A stretch of 13,479 bases of DNA from Candidatus Woesebacteria bacterium (GCA_002686465.1 NZCP01000008.1:14579-28057); one strand, 5' to 3'; shown: positions 1-8,548, counted from the stretch's first letter. The notes: generated from the sequence alone by a model not told the origin. Numbers and translations are program-made.

Positions 1-48
1 GAAAGTTACGAACAACTTTAGCTAGTCTAACAAATACAAATTTTGTAA

Positions 49-54
49 TATAAT
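49..54 (+). promoter_or_regulatory. Possible -10 element (TATAAT)
   Basis: A perfect TATAAT hexamer lies 26 bases before the ATG at 80. If it were a -10 element, transcription would begin near base 61, giving a leader of about 19 bases that contains the AGAGGG ribosome binding site. The ATG at 53 would then be excluded from the message. No convincing -35 is present: TCTAAC at 26-31 is a poor match at the right distance. A TATAAT can occur by chance in AT-rich DNA, so this is a weak call. Confidence 0.25.
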
Positions 55-70
55 GTATTCCCTACGAGAA

Positions 71-76
71 AGAGGG
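71..76 (+). promoter_or_regulatory. Ribosome binding site deciding the helicase start
   Basis: AGAGGG (with GAGG at 72-75) ends three to four bases before the ATG at 80. It is the only Shine-Dalgarno-like sequence near either candidate start, because the bases before the ATG at 53 are A/T only. The spacing is short but workable. Starting at 80 places the N-terminus (MRYKFKVKPYAHQ) right at the expected Q-motif-like beginning of SNF2 ATPases. Confidence 0.5.
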
Positions 77-79
77 TTA

Positions 80-1516
80 ATGAGGTATAAATTCAAGGTC
101 AAGCCTTACGCTCACCAGTTGGTAGCGTTAGAAAAATCGTGGGACAAGGAGTATTACGCCTTGTTCATGGATATGGGAACGGGCAAATCCAAAGTTTTGC
201 TCGATACTGCTTCTATGCTTTATGACAAAGGCAAAATAGAAGCAGTGCTGATTATTGCTCCAAAAGGGGTTTATCAAAACTGGATTCAAAAAGAAATTCC
301 CACCCATATGCCAGAGCACCTCGTGTATCACACCGTTGCCTGGACCCCGGAAAACACGATAAAAAAGAAAAAGGAACTGACCACACTATTCCAAATTACA
401 GAAGAACTAAAAATTCTGGTCATGAATGTGGAGGCTTTCAGCACAAAAAAGGGTGTTGAATTTGCTCGTAAATATCTTAATGGGTGGAAAACTTTACTCG
501 TTGTAGATGAAAGCACTACTATTAAAAGCAAAGATGCTGCCAGAACCAAGAATCTGCTCAAGCTTGGGAAAAGGGCCGTATATCGTAGAATTTTAACAGG
601 CTCTCCAGTAACTAAATCTCCTTTGGACTTATTTACGCAGTGCGAATTTTTGGAGGAAGAAAGTTTACGGCAGTCTAGTTATTGGGCATTCCAAAATCGA
701 TACGCGAAAATGCTTCGTAGAAGTGTAGGGACACATTCCTTTAATCAGATAACTGGGTACCAAAATTTAGAAGAATTAAATGGCATCATAGAACCGTTCA
801 GTTTCCGTGTTAGAAAGGAAGAATGTCTCGACCTGCCAGATAAAGTCTATACTAAGAGAATTGTTCAGCTCACAAAGGAGCAGGGGGAAGCTTACAGGAC
901 TCTTAAGGGTGCAGCCCTAGCGGTTATAGAGGGAAGTATGGTGAGTGCCTCTACGGTCCTTACACAGATTTTGAGGTTGCAGCAAGTTTGCAGCGGATTT
1001 GCCAATATGGATGATGGCAGCGTAAAGGAAGTTCCAACAAACAAACTGAAAGAACTGTTGTCCGTTATTGAAGAAACAAATGGCAAGGTGATTATTTGGG
1101 CAAACTTTGTGCATGACCTACTGCTCATTTACAAAACACTCGCAAAAATATACGGGGAAGAATCATGCACCACGTTCTATGGCGGAACTCCTGCAAATGA
1201 TAGGCAAGGAATTGTAGAAACATTTCAAGATGCTCATAGTTCTCTTCGTTTCTTTATCGGTCAACCCCGTACAGGTGGATATGGGCTTACTCTAACAGAA
1301 GCTAAAACTGTGATTTATTACAGCAACGGTTACGATCTAGAAATACGGTTGCAAAGTGAAGACCGTGCTCACCGCATTGGCCAAACCAATAAAGTCACCT
1401 ATGTAGATATCATAGTGGAAAAAACAGTAGACCAAAAAATACTCGCTGCTCTACGCAACAAAATTAATATTAGTACTCAGATCATGGCCGAAGGTCACAA
1501 GGAATGGATTATTTAG
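80..1516 (+). CDS. SNF2-family DNA helicase/translocase (phage type)
   Basis: Complete superfamily 2 ATPase of 478 aa from this start (487 aa if the ATG at 53 is used). Visible motifs, numbered from the start at 80, are: a Q-motif-like KPYAHQ at about 8-13; Walker A DMGTGKS at 31-37; motif Ia IIAPKGVYQNW at about 59-69; Walker B VVDEST at 141-146; motif III LTGSP at 172-176; motif IV KVIIWANF at 336-343; motif V GYGLTLTEAKTVIYYS at 400-415; and motif VI QSEDRAHRIGQ at 425-435, with the arginine fingers. The order and the RIGQ signature identify the SNF2 group, whose members use ATP to move along double-stranded DNA. Motif II is DEST rather than the usual DEAH/DEGH. No nuclease, HNH, zinc or bromo-type domain is attached, so this is a minimal motor. 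It runs opposite to the virion genes and overlaps the 1121-aa gene by four bases at the stops. The likely role is phage DNA replication, recombination or packaging-related remodelling; the sequence does not say which. Confidence 0.9.
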   Translation: MRYKFKVKPYAHQLVALEKSWDKEYYALFMDMGTGKSKVLLDTASMLYDKGKIEAVLIIAPKGVYQNWIQKEIPTHMPEHLVYHTVAWTPENTIKKKKELTTLFQITEELKILVMNVEAFSTKKGVEFARKYLNGWKTLLVVDESTTIKSKDAARTKNLLKLGKRAVYRRILTGSPVTKSPLDLFTQCEFLEEESLRQSSYWAFQNRYAKMLRRSVGTHSFNQITGYQNLEELNGIIEPFSFRVRKEECLDLPDKVYTKRIVQLTKEQGEAYRTLKGAALAVIEGSMVSASTVLTQILRLQQVCSGFANMDDGSVKEVPTNKLKELLSVIEETNGKVIIWANFVHDLLLIYKTLAKIYGEESCTTFYGGTPANDRQGIVETFQDAHSSLRFFIGQPRTGGYGLTLTEAKTVIYYSNGYDLEIRLQSEDRAHRIGQTNKVTYVDIIVEKTVDQKILAALRNKINISTQIMAEGHKEWII

Positions 1517-1542
1517 CTTAGAGAAGCTAACCCTTGGTTAGC
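1513..1542. repeat. Two overlapping alternative hairpins at the convergent gene junction
   Basis: Hairpin A is TTAGCTT (1513-1519), loop AGAG, AAGCTAA (1524-1530), a perfect 7-bp stem whose left arm contains both stop codons. Hairpin B is GCTAACC (1526-1532), loop CTT, GGTTAGC (1536-1542), also a perfect 7-bp stem. They share bases 1526-1530, so only one can form at a time. On the plus-strand message they would follow the helicase stop; on the minus-strand message they cover the last ten or so codons of the 1121-aa gene and its stop. Neither side has a U-tract, so they are not classic intrinsic terminators. They could still pause polymerase or protect both 3' ends. Confidence 0.5.
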
Positions 1543-4500
1543 AGACGCATTTCTTCGTGCTTCGATCGCCTGTAAATCAGCATCAAATGGAAATACACTT
1601 GCTACGTTGACCGGTGGGGTTTGTCCTGAAGCCACTCGCACAGGAGCGGGGGTAGTAGGAGCTCTAGTCTGAGGTCCAGGAGAAACTGGTACTGGTTCTC
1701 CTATTGGTGTCACAGTTACTCTTGGGTCAGGTTTACGTTCAGATCCTGGAACAGGTCCTTCAAATCGAAGTTGGTAAGGTTCACCTTCTCCAATATTTCT
1801 ATAAAATTCTTCACCAAAGGGTACCCCTGTATTAAACAGGTACAAATTCATAGAATCGCGAATTTTAGGCGTTATTGAGCCTGCGGGTACACCCTCTGGC
1901 AGTGTTTGGGTTAGTGTCTTCGCAAGGGTTGGGTCTAAAATAGCTGCTTGCCATAGAGTATTTACTCGTTTCATACTCTGAGCATTAACAGCTCTTCCTA
2001 AGAAATACGCGGCAATACCCTTCATTCCTAGACGACCTTCACGCAAGGCCAAAATTCTGTTTGAAACATTAGCAGGGGTCATTCCTAGTTCAGATTGGAA
2101 CCCTGTCATAAATGTTTCTATATCCGTAGCCCCCTGTTTCACAGAAGTAGTAAGAGCTCTTTCATAAGCATCTGCCAATAAGTACATATTGTTCAAATGC
2201 TCGGGGGTCAAAGCTGCATCTAGCATACGTTCATTATTTGCGAGGTAAGTTTTGAATTGCTCAGGATTTTGCATAAAATTTGGCTGTTTTGCGAAAACTC
2301 TACGAATAACAGCTTGATTCCAAGCTTCTAATATTCCAGGATTTTTACTCCTACCCGCTTCTCTAACTGCTATCTGCCGCAGTTCTTGGGCCAAACGCAC
2401 ATTTCCTTCCCCGCTGAATATATCTGCAATCAGTTTATCTGGATTATTTATTGCTTTAGCCTTTGCGAAAGCACTGTAGAGGGCAGATCCATCAATACGT
2501 TTTTTCCTGTTGAGCAAGGTCAAATTACGGTCAGCTAGATTTTGAATAAGTCTTTGCGTGTTTTGAAACTCGGGCAAGAAACCAAGTTCGTCTAAAGCAT
2601 CTGCGGTTTTACTTATCCAATTATTCAGCTTATCTGAATTAATTAGTGGCCTTCCGGTTGCCGTTGGTGTTCTAACAGCAGCACTTCTTGCCGAATCTAA
2701 AGCAGCCGCTCGGACATGTTCCATCATTTTTGGATCAGCCCCGTACAAGGTTTTATAAACCCCTGCAGATTCTCTGCTTGCCAAGAAAGCCTTTGCAACG
2801 CCTTCATCGTGCAAGACGTAAGCACTCCCTCCTTGTACTTTTGGTGTCAAAATATGAAGAACAGGTTCAAATGGTTCAATAACATTGAGTTTGTACCAAT
2901 TTCGGTATTCTGCAAAATTTTTGTTGGTCCCAGCTAATGAACCTTTCTCCGCAAGATCATCTAATACTTTTGTTAGGTGTGAAAGAGCTTGAATATCAGA
3001 AGTTTTCCCTTGGCTGATAGCTATGGAAAGTTCAGAACTGACTTGTCCCCTGAATGATTTCCAATCTTGAAAAGACATTTGGCCTTTAGTAAAGCTATGC
3101 TCTAAAAAATTCTTAAAAAGTCTTGGCATATTCTTGTAAGCAAGAGCTTCTGTTTCTTGCCTTGGAAGAAAAGTGCGTAAACTGTCTTTTGCGGCATTCA
3201 CATTATCGGCTGATGCAAGTTGATCTGAATCATTAATCTTTAGTTTTTTGGCTAGTTTGGTTGCTTCCTTTTTAATATCATCTTGAGCCTGAACTATTCT
3301 TTTACGAATCGCTATTCCAGGTTTTGCTCTTGCAGCATCCGTTATTTTAGGAAGAAGGGCCGTATCTCCTGCCGCCGCAGAAAATATATCCAGTTGGTCA
3401 GCAACTGTAGCCGTTGTTCTATCAAGTATTCCTATAGTTGTTTCATATTTTTTAGACGCCACGTTATAGATAACCGTAGGAACATCTGTTTCAGGATTTC
3501 CTGATAATTTATCTTCCTTAAATCTTGCAGTAGCTTCTAAGATATTGTTCTTACGAGCTCTATTTTGCTCAGTAAAGATCGATCCCATTGGTGCTCTGGC
3601 CTCTGTTGCCTGTTGCATTGCAACGAGACCTGGAGCTTGTGAAGATTCTGCTGGGCTAAAAGCTATAGGGGCATCCGTATAAGGCTCAAGAGCTAGCTCA
3701 AGTTGTTTGGCACGATCTATGTTAACTTGTGCCTCAGGAGTACTCAACGTTTCTTCAATTTTTGTTACAACTTGGTTCCGTGCAGAAACGCTTGCTGCAT
3801 CAGTAGCTGTTGCCGCCGCCGTAGGATCTGCATCAAATTCTTGCTGTAGAGCTTTATTTTCTCTACCTTTTTCGCCAATTTGTTTCCCTTTATCCACAAG
3901 TGCTCGTAAACTTCGCCCTATTAAAGAGTTACGAGCCAGCCACATCATAGAAGCAGGAAGAGCCAAAGGGGCAAGAGCACCGAGTCCAGTATGGGTACCA
4001 AAGATTTCTGTTTCTCCTTGCATACCTGCACCAGACAGAGTTCCGTATAGCCCTTCTACGGCAAGAGGGGTAGTTAACGAAGTTCCTCCTGTTATAGCTG
4101 ACCGATAAGGTTGAGTTATTGCCTGTTGGAGAATAGGTAAGCCTCCACTTAGGTCACCCAACCTTCCGCTTCCGGCTGTAGCTGCTTTTTCTGTTGCCCA
4201 GCGTTGGGCTTGTCGAAAGCCAAGACCAGCTTTTTGAACTGCCGATGCAGTTTTCAGAGTTGCCCCTGCAAAAGGAATAGTCGCTACTCCCATTTCTCCC
4301 GCTGAGCGGAACATGCGGGATTGCCAGTTCTCAGGAGGCCCGATTTTTTCTCCTACCCCATACCTATTCCAAGCGGCAATAGCATTTCCTACATCTTCTA
4401 ATGTCCCTGGAGCTACATCAGGAACATTTCTTACAAACCAATTTGCCAGTTTTGGGAAGAGATAATTAATAGCTTCATAGTCCCCTTGTTGAAAATATCT

Positions 4501-4878
4501 TTGGAGATAGTCTCTAGATAGTTGTGGGTGTTCACTTCTAGTTCCTGCATCTAGACCCTTTTCTTCCGCATCTTCCCGTAAAAAATTAGTGCCATCTATA
4601 ATGCCGTTGATCACAGAATCTCCTGCACCAAGAATCATATCGTTGGCCCCTTTTAGGATTTGCATGGAGTAGGCTTCTTTTTCTCCTACCCCAAACCAAC
4701 TTTGGCCCTTTGCAGTTTCTAGAACAGAATGTCTTGGAAATTTCCCCTCAATAGGTTCTAACTCCTGAGGCTCGTCCCCTATATGCTCAAACTGAGGCAC
4801 CGTGTATTGGAGGCGGCGAGTAGAATCTACTTCTATTTCTTCTTGAGTAGGCCCAGGAATATTGAAAATATCCGCCAT
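1513..4878 (-). CDS. Very large virion protein, candidate ejection (internal) protein, 1121 aa
   Basis: Last gene of the minus-strand virion block. I do not recognise a catalytic domain. In particular I see no lytic transglycosylase glutamate motif, which some internal virion proteins carry. Residues 1-190 are mixed acidic/aromatic sequence. Residues about 195-325 are rich in Gly, Ala and Thr, with hydrophobic helix-like stretches at about 195-217 and 298-320. Residues about 330-1010 are mostly charged, helix-favouring sequence with Lys- and Ala-rich runs (for example 530-548). Residues about 1040-1095 are a Pro/Thr/Val-rich linker, ending in a short FPFDADLQAIEARR-type tail. The start ATG follows the previous gene as TAAAATG, with AGGA about ten bases upstream. 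Position and size are compatible with a counterpart of P22 gp16 or another DNA-ejection protein, but that is inference from gene order, not a sequence match. Its 3' end overlaps the helicase stop by four bases. Confidence 0.8.
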   Translation of the reverse strand: MADIFNIPGPTQEEIEVDSTRRLQYTVPQFEHIGDEPQELEPIEGKFPRHSVLETAKGQSWFGVGEKEAYSMQILKGANDMILGAGDSVINGIIDGTNFLREDAEEKGLDAGTRSEHPQLSRDYLQRYFQQGDYEAINYLFPKLANWFVRNVPDVAPGTLEDVGNAIAAWNRYGVGEKIGPPENWQSRMFRSAGEMGVATIPFAGATLKTASAVQKAGLGFRQAQRWATEKAATAGSGRLGDLSGGLPILQQAITQPYRSAITGGTSLTTPLAVEGLYGTLSGAGMQGETEIFGTHTGLGALAPLALPASMMWLARNSLIGRSLRALVDKGKQIGEKGRENKALQQEFDADPTAAATATDAASVSARNQVVTKIEETLSTPEAQVNIDRAKQLELALEPYTDAPIAFSPAESSQAPGLVAMQQATEARAPMGSIFTEQNRARKNNILEATARFKEDKLSGNPETDVPTVIYNVASKKYETTIGILDRTTATVADQLDIFSAAAGDTALLPKITDAARAKPGIAIRKRIVQAQDDIKKEATKLAKKLKINDSDQLASADNVNAAKDSLRTFLPRQETEALAYKNMPRLFKNFLEHSFTKGQMSFQDWKSFRGQVSSELSIAISQGKTSDIQALSHLTKVLDDLAEKGSLAGTNKNFAEYRNWYKLNVIEPFEPVLHILTPKVQGGSAYVLHDEGVAKAFLASRESAGVYKTLYGADPKMMEHVRAAALDSARSAAVRTPTATGRPLINSDKLNNWISKTADALDELGFLPEFQNTQRLIQNLADRNLTLLNRKKRIDGSALYSAFAKAKAINNPDKLIADIFSGEGNVRLAQELRQIAVREAGRSKNPGILEAWNQAVIRRVFAKQPNFMQNPEQFKTYLANNERMLDAALTPEHLNNMYLLADAYERALTTSVKQGATDIETFMTGFQSELGMTPANVSNRILALREGRLGMKGIAAYFLGRAVNAQSMKRVNTLWQAAILDPTLAKTLTQTLPEGVPAGSITPKIRDSMNLYLFNTGVPFGEEFYRNIGEGEPYQLRFEGPVPGSERKPDPRVTVTPIGEPVPVSPGPQTRAPTTPAPVRVASGQTPPVNVASVFPFDADLQAIEARRNASANQGLASLS

Positions 4879-4879
4879 T

Positions 4880-7642
4880 TTAGTCTAATCCTAATTCTAT
4901 AAGAATTTCATCATTAGGATCCATATTCTGCATATCTTGTTTTGTTAGTTTGCGTCCCGTAGAAGTTACACCAATTAAATTTCTAGATGGATCAAGAGCT
5001 TGGCCTACAGTCATACTCATAAACCTCCCTTTTAGATCAACACCAGGATAATTTTGTATTTTCCGAAGATAAGCAAATTGGCCATACCCAGTAAACCTGA
5101 AGGGGTCATTCCTAGCTCCAGTTGGGAGTTGTTGAAGCACAGGCACCGGTCTATTATCTAATTGTGCTCTATGCCGCGCAAGTTCATTTTGCACCCCCAA
5201 CAAAAGTTCTTGAAATCTTACCGCTGCAACTTCTTCATTTTGGAAGAACCCTTCAGGGTCCACAGCAAGTTGTCTTATCATTTCTTGTTCTTTTACGGCA
5301 TAACGGTCACTGAGTGCTATGGCAGCAATTAGTTTCCTAGCAAACAAATTCATCATTTGTCTGCCCCTCGGAGTTCCAGACCAAGTGAATAACTCTCTAC
5401 TAGCGTCAGGAGCAAATATAGCAACATTGTTGCTCACGAAGGATTTAATTGCATCCAATGGCCCCACTGCCTTTGGAATTTGTGCCAGAACTTGTTGCCC
5501 AAATTCCAAAGCATCGACCATTTGTGGAATTCTTTGTTGTTTGTATGCTATATCTTTCACTGCCATATTTTCATAGAGTATGCCTAATGCTGGCGTCATC
5601 TTCACCAATGGATTCATCTTTTCTTGCAAAAGGGTAACTCCATCTGCCGAATATGTAGGTGGAATTAACTGGTATGCTATGTCTAAACTTATAGGTGAAG
5701 TTATTTCTACTAATTGCTGACTCTCATAAACCCCATCGCCATCTTCATCTATAGGAATCATTACTTTTTTGGTTTCTGTTACTTCGACCATTTCTCGCCA
5801 TTGGGCTTCATCAATTTTACCAGCGTTTAAAAGTGCATCAGCATTATCGCGCTGTAGCTGCATGACCTTTTTCTGTTTGTCGGTAACAGATACTCCTGCC
5901 ACACGAGTTTGTCCTGCAAGATCTCCTTTCAAAAAGGCAATCTTTACACGGCCAACGTCGTCGGGTGGGAACATCTTAAAGACTTCTGATAATTTCCCAC
6001 GCATGAATCCACGAGGCGCAAGCTCTACTTGATCGCCCGATGTATTTAACCAATATTGTCCTCCTACTCCCCAACCAGCAACTTCTTTATACCCACCAAA
6101 AACGGTGCTATCAGGAATAAGCAAGTAAGTCATCTTAGCTTTGCCCCAGTCAAGATCCCCTGTAGTCAAAGCACTAAGGACTGTAGCATCTAATGGATGG
6201 TAGCCTCCTGGGACCTTTTTCTCTGTTCCAGTCACTTCATCATAGTAGATGTACATACCATCTGATCCCCTACGGACACCGATGATATCCCATCCACCAT
6301 CAGACTTTTTCTTGCCCCAAGTTTCGGTAGCCAACATGGTTAAATCATGTTTGGCACCGTAGGAAAGAGCGATTGCATGGTTAATATCTTTAATCTCATC
6401 TCTTCCTACGGCAATGCCGCTAGCAAGCATATCTTGAGCAACTCTGTTCTGGACTTCAAGGAAATTATCTTGCCGAAGATCGTACCGATCAATAGCCGAT
6501 TGGACTATTCCTAATTCTTGGCCACGAAGTTCTGCTTCCGCTCCTTTTTCTTCAGCCCGTGCAGTGCCTATAATACCTCTTTCAAACTCTGCTCTTTTTG
6601 AAGCAATAGCTCCAATATCAGTAGCGAGTTCTCCCGATGGCCGGATCATTGCTTGTAGAAGAGTTCCTGGAGATTGGGCTATCTGTTGACCATATCTAGC
6701 AAAGGCTACGTTAGAAAGAACACCTAATTCTTTGTCTAATCCTGGACCATAAAGGGCTTCCAATTCTGCTCTAGACTGGGCTGTAGTAGGAGTAGGAGTA
6801 AGGTAAGGTTTTAATAGACCTCGCCTTTCTTGATATATCTTTTCCAGTGTAGCAGGTTTTAATTTTTCCGTATGGGGGCTGGCCACGTTTAAAAATGCCT
6901 CGACGTTTGCCTGTACCCCTGAAGGGTCAAATTTTTGGAATTGTGGAATGGGAACATTGTAGGGGGAAGAATTTGCGTCCATATACTCTTGCCAAGATTG
7001 TAGCCCTTCTCCTTCTTCAGGGCTTCCAACTTGGCGAGCTACTGGAATTTCCCCTGCTAGTATCCGTGCGGAAGCCTCTTCTGTTCCTGGAGCTTGAACA
7101 AAAGAGGCATCAGGAAAATTTACGGGGGGCGCTCCCATACCGATGGGCATTGGACCACCCGCAACTTCAGACGGCCCACCAGCAATGGGAACATTTCCCA
7201 ATCCTCCTTCTGGTACAGCACCTTGGGCTGCTTCCATCATACTCATGGTAGGCTGTACTAGTAGCAACACTGATTCAGGGGTTTTAGTTGCATCACTTTC
7301 TCCTACAATCCCTGCCAATTCATCCCTGCGATCTGAAACAGATTTCTGATCTCCTCGAAGGGCATTCATCATCCCCTCAGCATCTTCTGCTGCGTCAATA
7401 TTAGCATCTGTATTGATCATATTTTGAACGAATTGTTGCCCAATGGCAGCTATGGGGGGTTGAGTAGCCATATCGACGGGGGGTTCTAACCCCGAAGTTA
7501 TCCCTGTTCCAACCGATGGGGGAAGGGTCGGAGGAGGCATTGGATTAACAGGCGGGGCCATACCCCCTGTTGGTATAGGAGGAGCTCCTGTGGCACCTCC
7601 TGCAAACATAGATCTAGATAAAGTAGGATCTGATAAAGGCAT
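4880..7642 (-). CDS. Large virion protein with Pro/Gly-rich N-terminus, 920 aa, candidate ejection protein
   Basis: No enzymatic motif recognised. Residues 1-60 are a Pro/Gly/Met-rich, probably disordered leader. Residues about 77-135 hold an acidic helical segment followed by a conserved-looking core, RRDELAGIVGE and TPESVLLLVQPTM, a style I associate with marine phage structural proteins. Residues 140-200 are again Gly/Pro-rich. From about 240 on the protein is folded-looking: charged helices at about 335-440 (Ala/Glu/Arg-rich), a Gly/Trp/Tyr-rich beta-like part at about 440-545, then helices to about 830. IDEDGDGVYE at 631-640 resembles an EF-hand-type DxDxDG calcium loop. The ATG follows the 300-aa gene as TAAAATG, with a GCGGGG stretch about ten bases before. 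The gene ends one base before the 1121-aa gene, also with TAAAATG, so the two are probably coupled. By position it is comparable to P22 gp20 (inference). Identity as a virion protein is likely; exact role unknown. Confidence 0.78.
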   Translation of the reverse strand: MPLSDPTLSRSMFAGGATGAPPIPTGGMAPPVNPMPPPTLPPSVGTGITSGLEPPVDMATQPPIAAIGQQFVQNMINTDANIDAAEDAEGMMNALRGDQKSVSDRRDELAGIVGESDATKTPESVLLLVQPTMSMMEAAQGAVPEGGLGNVPIAGGPSEVAGGPMPIGMGAPPVNFPDASFVQAPGTEEASARILAGEIPVARQVGSPEEGEGLQSWQEYMDANSSPYNVPIPQFQKFDPSGVQANVEAFLNVASPHTEKLKPATLEKIYQERRGLLKPYLTPTPTTAQSRAELEALYGPGLDKELGVLSNVAFARYGQQIAQSPGTLLQAMIRPSGELATDIGAIASKRAEFERGIIGTARAEEKGAEAELRGQELGIVQSAIDRYDLRQDNFLEVQNRVAQDMLASGIAVGRDEIKDINHAIALSYGAKHDLTMLATETWGKKKSDGGWDIIGVRRGSDGMYIYYDEVTGTEKKVPGGYHPLDATVLSALTTGDLDWGKAKMTYLLIPDSTVFGGYKEVAGWGVGGQYWLNTSGDQVELAPRGFMRGKLSEVFKMFPPDDVGRVKIAFLKGDLAGQTRVAGVSVTDKQKKVMQLQRDNADALLNAGKIDEAQWREMVEVTETKKVMIPIDEDGDGVYESQQLVEITSPISLDIAYQLIPPTYSADGVTLLQEKMNPLVKMTPALGILYENMAVKDIAYKQQRIPQMVDALEFGQQVLAQIPKAVGPLDAIKSFVSNNVAIFAPDASRELFTWSGTPRGRQMMNLFARKLIAAIALSDRYAVKEQEMIRQLAVDPEGFFQNEEVAAVRFQELLLGVQNELARHRAQLDNRPVPVLQQLPTGARNDPFRFTGYGQFAYLRKIQNYPGVDLKGRFMSMTVGQALDPSRNLIGVTSTGRKLTKQDMQNMDPNDEILIELGLD

Positions 7643-7643
7643 T

Positions 7644-8546
7644 TTAAATTATCCCCGCTTTTGAGGCAGCACTCGCAACATTCAACCCTGCGATACCACC
7701 GCCAACTATTTGATTAAGCAAACTAGGTTCTGGTGCTGTGGCCACGCTAAGAGTTTGCTGAGTAGAGGGAGCACCACGCAAAATATCACTATAGAACCCA
7801 AGTCGCTGGTAGGGTTCATAGATATTTTGTAAGGCCGTACCCTGTTCGGCCGTTAATCTTTGCTGCTCAATTCCTCGCTGCTCTTTACCCAATGCAGATA
7901 ACAGAGCTATATCTTTCCCTTGTAGGTTAGTTTGCAATTCACCGAGTGCGCCAAGTTGGGTTCCAAATTTGCCTTGTAGTTGAGCTTGCGTTAAATCTCT
8001 ACGGCGAGCTTGTTCAAAAGCATTCATGGCTTGTTGTTGTGCTTGTGAGTAACCTTGCTGACGAAGTTGAGCCGTACTGCGAGCTTGCTGTTCTAATATG
8101 TTGCGACCGATTTCTGCTCGTTCTAACGCCGCTCTACCCCCAAAGGCTCCCATACCTCCTGCTTTAGCAGTCAAAATATTTTGCTGAATTTGCCCTTGTC
8201 TTGCTAGATCTCTTTCTGTTTGCTCTACAACCGCCTGTTCAAACGGGTTGAAAAATGAGGCAACGGTGCTAGGATCGTATGCGCCAATACCCTGTTGTGA
8301 TGCAAGTTGACCCGCTGTAAGTGCTTCTTGCCCAGCCGTTATAAATGGCTGATATGCACCAACTCCGGCTTGTGCCTGTGTTGCAGCCAGTGCTTGGAGT
8401 GGATCTATGCCAGCGGCTATTAAATCTGGTAACCCGCCAACAGGTTCTGCACTTGTTAAAGCCTTGGCTTGCTCCATCAAGCCAACTTTTAAGGCCTCTA
8501 TATCAGGCGCTTCTCGTTGGATAATTTCTTGTGATTCAGTCGCCAT
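7644..8546 (-). CDS. Gln/Ala-rich virion protein, candidate DNA-transfer (ejection) protein, 300 aa
   Basis: Low-complexity helical protein, rich in Gln, Ala, Gly and Arg and lacking Cys, His and Trp. Residues 1-60 contain an acidic start and the segment GIDPLQALAATQAQAG. Residues about 62-90 are GAYQPFITAGQEAL followed by GIGAYDP. The central core FFNPFEQAVVEQTERDLARQ (98-117) then GGMGAFGGRAALERAEIGRN (130-149) is a pattern I associate with small virion proteins of many environmental podoviruses. Residues 150-240 are predicted coiled or helical and extremely Gln-rich. The tail (about 278-300) is a hydrophobic Gly/Ala-rich helix that could touch a membrane. The start lies two bases after the previous stop (TAGTTATG), with AAAGGG about nine bases upstream. 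Its place between a membrane-active-looking protein and two giant proteins parallels P22 gp7 ahead of gp20 and gp16. That parallel is inference. Confidence 0.78.
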   Translation of the reverse strand: MATESQEIIQREAPDIEALKVGLMEQAKALTSAEPVGGLPDLIAAGIDPLQALAATQAQAGVGAYQPFITAGQEALTAGQLASQQGIGAYDPSTVASFFNPFEQAVVEQTERDLARQGQIQQNILTAKAGGMGAFGGRAALERAEIGRNILEQQARSTAQLRQQGYSQAQQQAMNAFEQARRRDLTQAQLQGKFGTQLGALGELQTNLQGKDIALLSALGKEQRGIEQQRLTAEQGTALQNIYEPYQRLGFYSDILRGAPSTQQTLSVATAPEPSLLNQIVGGGIAGLNVASAASKAGII

Positions 8547-8548
8547 AA

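Larger units (their letters stand above)
1..79 (+). other. Short leader upstream of the helicase gene; possible end of an upstream gene
   Basis: AT-rich stretch without a complete gene. Two plus-strand frames are open from the left edge. One ends at a TAG at 19-21 (six codons visible). The other runs sixteen codons (beginning KLRTT) to a TAA at 51-53, which overlaps an ATG at 53-55 as TAATG. Either could be the last codons of an upstream gene, but too little is visible to choose. The TAATG overlap is the best argument for using the ATG at 53 as a coupled helicase start. The Shine-Dalgarno-like AGAGGG at 71-76 argues for the ATG at 80. Confidence 0.3.

Noticed and set aside
80..1516. SNF2 helicase as part of an anti-phage defence system (for example DISARM- or restriction-like)
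   Set aside because: No methyltransferase, nuclease, DUF1998-type or other defence gene is adjacent. The gene is compact, single-domain, and directly abuts virion genes. Flanking sequence to the left could change this view.
1513..1542. Classic rho-independent terminator at the convergent junction
   Set aside because: The stems are short and neither strand shows a T-tract after them.
3707..4108. Plus-strand frame of 133 codons opposite the 1121-aa gene
   Set aside because: Antisense shadow within a continuous coding gene; Ser/Ala/Val-rich composition mirrors the opposite strand and there is no operon context.
1513..4878. Lytic transglycosylase or peptidoglycan hydrolase domain in the 1121-aa protein
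   Set aside because: Large internal virion proteins sometimes carry one, but I see no Glu-Ser...Gly-type catalytic pattern or other hydrolase signature.
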